A DNA stretch of 64,000 bases, from NCBI RefSeq assembly GCF_004001245.1, contig NZ_AP018724.1, positions 2,534,501-2,598,500 on the forward strand. Direction: 5' to 3'. This DNA is from Sulfurivermis fontis. Lineage in GTDB: Bacteria; Pseudomonadota; Gammaproteobacteria; Thiohalomonadales; Thiohalomonadaceae. Each line of letters opens with the position of its first letter. Positions within the stretch are counted from its first letter, which is position 1. This document shows positions 58,656 through 64,000 of the stretch, piece after piece. The notes under the pieces are model-generated. The model was not told where the DNA came from. It saw nothing but the letters and a program-made list of their open reading frames with translations, and searched no databases. The position numbers were made by a program, and so were the translations under genes.

Positions 58656-58977
58656 TGTCTCGCCGCTATCGCGGTCCCCTGCGCTACTCGCCCGAGGCGG
58701 GTTCCTCCGACAGCACGTCCCTGTACTGACGGAGGAATGCGCGCCATCCATGGCGCGCCCCCTGCGGGCTATTCCGCCTCGGGCTGCGTTGCTCGGCGAG
58801 ACATAGGGGATTTCCTACAGGCTCGCCTGTCGGCATCGCGCTGTTCGGTGTGCGCTCCGCGCACACTTTCTTCCTCCTCCCCCACGGACGTGGGGGAGGC
58901 CGGGAGGGGGCGCGTGGGCCGGCACCATCCCTAACGCCCCTCCCCACCCCTCCCCACTTGAGTGGGGAGGGAGCCTC

Positions 58978-59057
58978 CCATAGGAGCGGCTCCGCCGCGA
59001 TTACGACCTGTGGCAAGGCTCAACGCCGAATCGCGCCAGAGGCGCTCCTACAGGTGT
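58978..59057. repeat. REPIN (TAGGAGCGGC type)
   Basis: ATAGGAGCGGCTCCGCCGCGATT and, inverted, AATCGCGCCAGAGGCGCTCCTAC around a ~33-nt spacer. Classical REP-doublet layout. Confidence 0.8.
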
Positions 59058-59515
59058 ACAAACACACACTGTCACCCATGTCCCTGGACCCATCTGTTAC
59101 CGATGTATTTAGATCACCAGCGCACAGCTCTCACGTGACTGAGCCCGGAAGGCGAAGGAGCCCCGGTAGCCGGGCCTTGGCGGGCGAAGCAGCCAAGGTG
59201 TGCCGGCGTAGAGTCATTTGTGGCCAGGGCCTCAACGAGGCCCGTGGGACGCAGGACGTGCCGGGGCTGCGCGAAGCGCATGTTTGTCCTGAGTCCGAAT
59301 GTTGCCAGGGCGACTTGAAAGTCCCGTGGCGATGTGATGAGGACCAGGACACGCTTGTTGTGTTCTATGTTTTTAATCCTTTGACTTTCCGCCCCTCCCG
59401 TCTGCCGCGCCGACGATTCGGCAGGATAGCCGAATCGCACAGCCGTAGGCTGCCCGAAGGGTGAGGCACAGGGATGTGCCGAATGAAGCCAGGGCACCCG
59501 CAGGGCGCGGCAATC

Positions 59516-59592
59516 GGGCCGACTTTCTTTGGTTACTTTCTTTGGCGGGACAAAGAAAGTGACCCGCGCGCGGGGCGGCTCCCCGCATCAAA
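59516..59592 (-). repeat. GCGGGTCACTTTC...GAAAGTAACC hairpin repeat, copy B
   Basis: Minus-strand reading CGCGCGGGTCACTTTCTTTG-TCCCG-CCAAAGAAAGTAACC, with flanking GCGGGG and CGGCCC also shared with copy A. Confidence 0.7.
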
Positions 59593-59777
59593 ATCAATCC
59601 GCGCGACAGCGCACAACAACCATCCTCTTGATCCAAATCCACGTTTGCGCGTTAATCGGTCACACAATCGGATATTTCCTTTGCTGTCGTGACAGGCCAA
59701 TGCGGCCGATCACCAATAGCATGTAATCATGCCTAATACACAGTTATAAACTTGAGAAAGATCGGAGGCCTTTCGTA

Positions 59778-60314
59778 ATGCCACTATTTGAGATGTCAGG
59801 GGAAAACCTTATTCCTGTGGAGCAAGCGAACTTCGCTCTGGAGAAGGAGCTACAAACCCTAATTGAGAGGAACCTTTCGGCAGTATTTAACTGCCGCTTT
59901 GTTGCCTCAGAGTTCTCAACGGGCGCATTACATGCCGGGCGCATAGACAGCCTCGCGCTGTCCGAGGATAACAATCCTGTAATCATTGAATACAAGAAGG
60001 TGGAATCTTCCGAGCTTATAAACCAAAGCCTGTTCTACCTGCACTGGATTCATGATCACAAGGGCGATTTCGAAATAGCCGTTCAGCGGTCACTAGGGAA
60101 CGGCGTCGAAGTTGACTGGTCCGATGTTCGGGTTATCTGCATTGCGCCGAACTATAAGAAATACGACCTTCATGCGGTTCAAGTGATGGGGGCAAATATA
60201 GAGCTGTGGAAGTACCGCCTGTTTAAGAACGGTTCCATTTATCTTGAAGAGGTGTTCCAGGCAACAAAGGTCACCGTGACTGGAGCCCAAATCTCGGACC
60301 ACCGGGTTCTTTAG
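59778..60314 (+). pseudogene. DUF5655-type nuclease protein, N-terminal fragment cut by an IS
   Basis: 178 codons. The first ~165 residues look like the N-terminal endonuclease-like domain of DUF5655 proteins: LEKELQTLIERNLSAVF, IDSLALSEDNNPVIIEYKK (the PD-(D/E)xK-like Asp and Glu-x-Lys) and VDWSDVRVICIAPNY. The final five codons belong to the IS3 end. AT-richer than its neighbours. Its C-terminal domain is found on the far side of the IS. Confidence 0.8.
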
Positions 60315-60323
60315 TTTCGCTCT

Positions 60324-61151
60324 CTAGACTACCTTCTTTGCCGGATAGGCGGTAGCCGGAGGCCGATAGTTCAAACGACTGTGCGGTCGTTGCTCGTTGT
60401 ACATCCGGCGCCATCTCTCGCTGATCACCTCAGCCTCCAGCAAGGTGTGAAACAGCTCCGCATCGAGCACTTCGCGGCGGTAGGTGGCCACCAGGCTTTC
60501 AGCCGCCCCGTTCTGCCAAGGCTTGCCAGGGTCGATGTGCGCCATGCGTATGCCACGACGCTGAGCCCAACGCTGCACCACGAAGGCGATGAACTGACCA
60601 CCGTTGTCACAGCGGACGAAATCGGGGCAGCCATATTGCTCCACCATCCGATCCAGCTCCCGCTCGACATCCACTGCCTTGAAGGAGCGCGCCACCGGCA
60701 GTCCCAGGCAATAGGCTGTCGCCTCGTCTTTGACGAGCAGGGTCTGAAAACGCCGGCCATTCTCTAAACGGTCCTCGGAGAAATCCATGCACCAGACGCT
60801 GTTCGGCCCATGGGGCGGCGGATCAAGGCGCGCGCCTGTACGCTTCTTCTTGCGGCGTTTACGCCAGTGGGCGGTATAGCCCTCCTGGCGCCACAACCGC
60901 CGCACGCGCTTCAGGCTCGCACTAGAACCATTCTCGCGCAGCCATCCGGCTACAAGACGGTAACCCCAGGCCGAGTGCGCCTTGGCAATGTCCTCAATGG
61001 CCTCACACAGTGCCTTGTCCTTCTCCGGCTGCCGATACCGATAGGTGACCATTGAGCGCGACACCCCCAGCAACCGGCAGGCCCGACGCTGCGAGATACC
61101 GCGTTCGGTCGCGTGCCGCACCGCTTCGAGGCGGTCCGGCACGCCTACCAT
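60324..61151 (-). CDS. IS3-family transposase OrfB (DDE integrase)
   Basis: About 275 aa from the ATG at 61151: HTH_21 region (ACRLLGVSRSMVTYRYRQP), then rve integrase with DDE residues in WCMDFSEDRL, VRCDNGGQFIA and AAESLVATYRREVLDAE. The frame is -1 relative to orfA, and a run of seven A (61157-61151, minus strand) at the end of orfA is a typical slippery site for an OrfAB fusion. Confidence 0.92.
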   Translation of the reverse strand: MVGVPDRLEAVRHATERGISQRRACRLLGVSRSMVTYRYRQPEKDKALCEAIEDIAKAHSAWGYRLVAGWLRENGSSASLKRVRRLWRQEGYTAHWRKRRKKKRTGARLDPPPHGPNSVWCMDFSEDRLENGRRFQTLLVKDEATAYCLGLPVARSFKAVDVERELDRMVEQYGCPDFVRCDNGGQFIAFVVQRWAQRRGIRMAHIDPGKPWQNGAAESLVATYRREVLDAELFHTLLEAEVISERWRRMYNEQRPHSRLNYRPPATAYPAKKVV

Positions 61152-61408
61152 TTTTTTGCCGCTATCTCCTTCATCACCTCGATTTCGAGGTCCCGCTCGG
61201 CCACCAGCTTTTTGAGGCGGGCATTCTCCTGCTGCAGCCGCTTCAGCTCCGTGACCTGGCTTGCCTCCATACCGCCATAGCGCTTGCGCCAGGTATACAG
61301 TGTTTGCTCCGAGACCTTGTGCTTGCGGGCGGTCTCCGTCACCCCATGGGCCTGGCTCTCCCGCACTATCCCAACGATCTGCTCTTCGGTGAATCTCGAC
61401 TTCTTCAT
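61145..61408 (-). CDS. IS3-family OrfA (HTH protein)
   Basis: 87 aa: SRFTEEQIVGIVRESQAHG helix-turn-helix and a leucine-zipper-like C-terminus (LKRLQQENARLKKLVAERDLEIEVMKE). Ends AAKKW just after the A7 slippery run. GGACCTATG start; overlaps orfB by 7 bp. Confidence 0.92.
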   Translation of the reverse strand: MKKSRFTEEQIVGIVRESQAHGVTETARKHKVSEQTLYTWRKRYGGMEASQVTELKRLQQENARLKKLVAERDLEIEVMKEIAAKKW

Positions 61409-61452
61409 AGGTCCTCCACTGGCTTATTATCCTCAACTAGCCAGTGGTCCGA

Positions 61453-61914
61453 AATTCGGGGAGCACTCCAACCGCATCGCCTTCCTCTGTCGATGCGGGA
61501 AAGAACCCAGTCATGGTAGAGGCCGGAAAAAAGGCAGCTCAGGTACGCGCTACAGCCACTTATGAATTCGACGATCACCTTGAGGGAAAACCTGCTCACA
61601 TTCAGTCACTTATGCACAGCATTCGGGAGTTCATTGTCGGGCTCGATCCTGCTGTCGAGGAAGTGCCAAAGAAATTTTACGTTGCCTACAAAATTTCTCA
61701 GAACATTGTTTGCATGGAACCGCAGAGTCGAAACATTAAGCTGTTCGTAAAACTTAGTGCTGCCGATGTTGGGTCACCGCCGAAATTCTATCGTGATGTC
61801 ACGGAAATCGGGCACTACGGCACAGGCGACGCTGAATTCACAATTGCGTCGGAGCAAGACTTTGAGTTGGTCAAGCCATACATTGAACTGGCGTACAACA
61901 AGGTTGGCGGGTAA
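61453..61914 (+). pseudogene. DUF5655 domain, C-terminal fragment of the IS-split gene
   Basis: In frame from the IS edge to 61914: a Ser/Pro/Ala-rich linker, then YEFDDHLEGKPAHIQSLMHSI, VPKKFYVAYKISQNIVCME and YGTGDAEFTIASEQDFELVKPYIELAY, the DUF5655 domain. An internal ATG at 61513 could restart it as a 133-aa protein. Removing the IS at its repeat ends does not rejoin the two frames exactly, so a small indel has also occurred or the ends are slightly misplaced. Confidence 0.75.
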
Positions 61915-61915
61915 C

Positions 61916-61988
61916 ACTTCTAACACGGCACACCAGCCAGCCGCTCAACCGCTGCGCGGGCTCGCGTCGGCTGAGCTAGGCGTTGAAC
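61916..61988 (+). other. attC-like (integron 59-base element) site
   Basis: Begins 2 nt after the DUF5655 stop. TTCTAAC (61918-61924, R''-like), GCTCAACCG (61943-61951, L''-like), a GC-rich loop, CGGCTGAGC (61968-61976, L'-like, 8 of 9 complementary to L''), a 5-nt spacer, GTTGAAC (61982-61988, fits GTTRRRY). The R''-L'' spacing (18 nt) is larger than normal, so it may be degenerate. The next start codon is 21 nt on, as in gene cassettes. Confidence 0.5.
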
Positions 61989-62009
61989 AGAAACTGAAAA
62001 GGACTTCCC

Positions 62010-62365
62010 ATGCCCCACCACACCGCCTCCTGCCACTGCGGCAAAGTAAAGTTCTCCTTCGACTGTCCGCCGATCACCAAGGGCCTGCGCTGCAACTGCT
62101 CCATCTGCGCGCGCAAGGGCGCGATGATGTCGCCCGAGCCGATTGCGCCGGAGCTGTTCAGGATTGAAGCGGAGGAAGGCGCGCTGGGGCTGTACCAGTT
62201 CGGCGCCGGGCGGCGAAGCACTACTTCTGCAGGCACTGCGGCATCTACACCTTCCACGAAACCGCACGCAAGATCGGCCACTTCCGCGCCAATCTAGGCT
62301 GCGTCGACGGCGTGGATACGTTCGCGCTGGAGGCGGACGTGTTCGACGGGAAACATCTGCTGTGA
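62010..62365 (+). pseudogene. GFA/CENP-V-type protein, frameshifted
   Basis: First part: SCHCGKVKFSFDCPP, LRCNCSICARKGAMMS and GLYQFGA, the zinc-cysteine start of the glutathione-dependent formaldehyde-activating family. Around 62205-62215 the frame slips by -1; the rest (KHYFCRHCGIYTFHETARK, GCVDGVDTF) follows in the other frame to TGA at 62363. Restoring one base gives the usual ~118 aa. GFA genes are frequent in integron cassettes. Confidence 0.8.
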
Positions 62366-62425
62366 TGGCAGGATACGCATTGCGTACCCTACGACCGCTG
62401 GAGCCTGTCGCCCCGTGAGTTGAGC

Positions 62426-62456
62426 CGCGCCTGACTGCCCCCGTCAGTCAGGCGCG
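62426..62456. terminator. hairpin downstream of the coiled-coil gene
   Basis: GCGCCTGACTG-CCCCCGT-CAGTCAGGCGC, extended by one C-G pair to 12 bp. Lies after the stop of the minus-strand gene at 62477 and after the GFA remnant, so it could end transcription from either side. No U-tract. Confidence 0.55.
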
Positions 62457-62476
62457 CTCACTTGAAGCAGCACCGA

Positions 62477-63244
62477 TCAGCGATTGCCCTTGCCGGCCTT
62501 CTTCTCTTCCTCGGCACCGGCCTTCTCGATGCCTTCCAGCGCGGCGACCTCCAGCGCCGGCAGCTCGGGCAGGCTCTTGGCGTCTTCCACCAGCGACTTG
62601 AGCTGGGCGTGCAGATCACTGCACAGGGTATACAGTTCGCGGTATTTCTCCGCCAGCTTGGCGGCGTTGTCCTGCGCGGCCTGCATGTTCTTTACCTGCT
62701 GCTCCAGGGCCTGCTTTTCCTTGCGCAGGGCGGCATTGGCGGCGGCGACTTCCTTACGCGCGTCGGCCTCGTCCATCTTTTCCTTCTTCAGGGCCTTCAG
62801 CTTTTTCACCACGTTTTCCGGCGTGTCGGCCAGGGCGGTGTTGATGGCCTTGATGGCGCGCTCCTTCTCGGCGACGGCGTCCTTCAGCTTCTTCACCTCG
62901 GCGGCGTGCTGGGCGCGCTCGGCGACCATTTGCTGTTCGAACTTCTCCAGCTTGGCCTGGGTTTCGGCGCGGGCGGCTTCGGCGATGTTGCGCGCCTTTT
63001 CACTGTCGGCCAGTTTCTTCTCCATGGTGGAGACGGCGACCTTGGCCTGCTCCTGCGCCTTGCTGACGCTGATGTCGGCCTCGATATAGCGCTTGATGGC
63101 GTTATCGAGGGCAGCCTTGAGTTCTTCCTGGGAACAATTCGGGTCCAGCTTGAGGGCATCGGTTGCGGCGCGCATCAGCACCTGCTTGCTGATGGCGAGG
63201 TCTTTCCAAACTTTCAATTGCAGTTCGAGATCTGCTTCAGCCAC
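62477..63244 (-). CDS. coiled-coil protein of unknown function
   Basis: 255 aa, no signal peptide, almost entirely charged alpha-helix: a short N-terminal globular part (LELQLKVWKDLAISKQVLMRAA, DPNCSQEELKAALD) and then about 180 residues of heptad pattern rich in Ala/Lys/Glu. GTG start at 63244 with AAGGAGAAC 8 nt upstream; a longer reading would bury this site. No family recognised. Confidence 0.75.
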   Translation of the reverse strand: MAEADLELQLKVWKDLAISKQVLMRAATDALKLDPNCSQEELKAALDNAIKRYIEADISVSKAQEQAKVAVSTMEKKLADSEKARNIAEAARAETQAKLEKFEQQMVAERAQHAAEVKKLKDAVAEKERAIKAINTALADTPENVVKKLKALKKEKMDEADARKEVAAANAALRKEKQALEQQVKNMQAAQDNAAKLAEKYRELYTLCSDLHAQLKSLVEDAKSLPELPALEVAALEGIEKAGAEEEKKAGKGNR

Positions 63245-63485
63245 ATGGTTCTCCTTGGAAAACTGTCGGGGGGTCAAATTTTGAGGGGGCACATATTAGT
63301 CGAAATCGCGGCAAATTGCTGATTTTTCCGTGGCCTACGGAGGAAGCCGGCTTGGGGAAGGAGGCCGTCGACAGGTGTATGGTGGCCCCAAAAGGCCTCT
63401 GCCGCACCGCGATGAGAGCAAGCAAACCCTTTTATATCAATTGGATACGAATACCCGGGCGTGATCGCTCGGTCGGCACGCCGGC

Positions 63486-63511
63486 TCCCTCTCCCCCCAG
63501 GAAGAGAGGGA
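63486..63511. repeat. small hairpin in the glgC-coiled-coil gap
   Basis: TCCCTCTC pairs with GAGAGGGA around CCCCCAGGAA. The 362 bp from 63245 to 63606 hold no gene I can support; this hairpin, about 95 bp after the glgC stop, may act as its terminator. Confidence 0.4.
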
Positions 63512-63606
63512 ACCCGGCGTCATGGTTTGGATGGAGGGCCGGTTTCGACGGCCCTACGGTACCGAACCGGCGCCGCGCACCGTGTCCCTCGTGCCCCCCG
63601 GAGGGG

Positions 63607-64000
63607 TCAGGCGAAGCGATAGCCCTTGGGCACCACCACGATGCCCTGCTCGCTGACGGTGAAGCGCTCGCGGTCGCGCTTGCCGTCGTAGCCGATCTGC
63701 TCGCGTGGCGGCACCACCACGTCCTTGTCGAGGATGCAGCGGCGCAGGCGCGCGCCGGCGCCGACGCGCACGCCCTGGAACAGGATGGCATCCTCGACGA
63801 AGGCGCCGTCGTCGATGAACACCTGGGGAAACAGGATCGAGTGCTGCACGCTGCCGCCGGCGATGACCACGCCGCCGGCAACGATGGAGTTGATGAAGAT
63901 GCCCTCGGTACCGGAGACGCCGGGCACGGTGCGCGCCGGCGGGGTCTGCATCTGGTAGGAGCGGATCGGCCAGTCGGCCTGGTACAGGTCCAGCGGCGGC
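63607..64000 (-). CDS. glgC: glucose-1-phosphate adenylyltransferase, C-terminal part (window edge)
   Basis: 131 codons of the left-handed beta-helix end of ADP-glucose pyrophosphorylase: DLYQADWPIRSYQ, GTEGIFINSIVAGGVVIAGG, ILDKDVVVPPREQIGYD, and the end IVVVPKGYRFA. Makes ADP-glucose for glycogen. The catalytic and regulatory N-terminal part lies outside the window. Confidence 0.92.
   Translation of the reverse strand, partial: PPLDLYQADWPIRSYQMQTPPARTVPGVSGTEGIFINSIVAGGVVIAGGSVQHSILFPQVFIDDGAFVEDAILFQGVRVGAGARLRRCILDKDVVVPPREQIGYDGKRDRERFTVSEQGIVVVPKGYRFA

Larger units (their letters stand above)
58441..59777. other. 1.3 kb without a credible gene; cluster of palindromic repeats
   Basis: All open frames here are unconserved in build and overlap on opposite strands. 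Contents: inverted copies of a CACTTTCTTTG-type repeat at 58580-58655 and 59516-59592, a CCTCCCCCAC/GTGGGGGAGG hairpin (58875-58898), a CCTCCCCACT/AGTGGGGAGG hairpin (58949-58970) and a REPIN (58978-59057). The last ~150 bp, before the DUF5655-type gene, are AT-richer. Confidence 0.7.
60295..61451 (-). mobile_element. IS3-family insertion sequence
   Basis: About 1157 bp bounded by imperfect inverted repeats: TCTCGGACCACCGGGTTCTTTAG on the left, and on the right (inverted) TTTCGGACCACTGGCTAGTTGAG. AAAT occurs just outside both ends (60289-60292, 61452-61455) and may reflect target duplication, but its register with the repeats is off by two bases, so the ends are accurate to a few bp only. Carries orfA and orfB. 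Confidence 0.85.

Noticed and set aside
58443-59497. Open frames of 90-160 codons in the repeat block
   Set aside because: Low-complexity Arg/Pro/Ser-rich translations crossing known palindromic repeats, overlapping on both strands, no ribosome binding sites.
60289-61455. AAAT on both sides of the IS3 element as a definite target duplication
   Set aside because: Its position relative to the inverted repeats differs by two bases on the left, and removal does not restore one reading frame.

Overview
The window is a GC-rich (roughly 65%) stretch of a gammaproteobacterial chromosome. The evidence is gene order. TPR lipoprotein-lolB-ispE-tRNA-Gln-prs-rplY-pth-ychF stands back to back with hemA-prfA-prmC, and mreBCD-mrdAB-mltB-rlpA-dacA-dat-ybeD-lipB-lipA follows. 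Both layouts are typical of Gammaproteobacteria, and LolB is largely confined to that class. I cannot name the genus from sequence alone; codon bias and repeat style resemble environmental Chromatiales/Thiotrichales-like lineages (inference).

Layout. 1-0.9 kb: a PA2779/PA2778 secreted pair (the second cut by the window edge). 1-6.6 kb: ABC-F protein YheS, a diguanylate cyclase, SlyX, RlmKL. 6.7-13 kb: small membrane protein, CPA2 antiporter, an ABC exporter operon ending in YchJ, a MASE1 diguanylate cyclase. 13-13.3 kb: two tandem copies of a ~157-bp hairpin-rich MITE. 13.4-19.4 kb: SelO, a cNMP-binding protein, VIT1-like and DUF211 pair, SCO1/SenC, DsrE-like protein, tRNA-Met, third diguanylate cyclase. 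19.4-30 kb: the two conserved housekeeping blocks above. 30-33.8 kb: a conserved hypothetical, an E1-like MoeB, a JAMM peptidase, another MITE, a perfect 27-bp-stem palindrome, Hsp33 and the wreck of a histidine kinase. 33.8-37.2 kb: gatCAB. 37.3-49.4 kb: cell-shape, peptidoglycan and lipoate genes. 49.5-56.2 kb: L,D-transpeptidase with a partner sharing its C-terminal domain, then two HD-GYP phosphodiesterase-type proteins. 56.2-62.4 kb is accessory: frameshifted cupin gene, Lrp-type domain, IS110-family element, 1.5 kb of repeats, a DUF5655-type nuclease gene split by an IS3-family element, an attC-like site and a frameshifted GFA gene. 62.5-64 kb: a coiled-coil protein and the 3' end of glgC.

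The most unusual feature is spread over the whole window. Ten gaps between codirectional genes carry hairpins whose arms are imperfect tandem 7-8-mers (CAAGTNN or GGTACGAG-like words). I do not recognise this family. Other highlights are a 167-bp repeat behind tRNA-Gln that begins with a copy of the last 19 nt of the tRNA (like the rtT repeats of E. coli tyrT), an apparent AUC start for mreC, a transposase whose Shine-Dalgarno lies in an inverted repeat, and the attC-like cassette remnant.

Functional themes are c-di-GMP turnover (three cyclases with intact I-sites, two HD-GYP proteins), the elongasome and peptidoglycan remodelling, and translation (rlmKL, prfA/prmC, pth, rplY, gatCAB).
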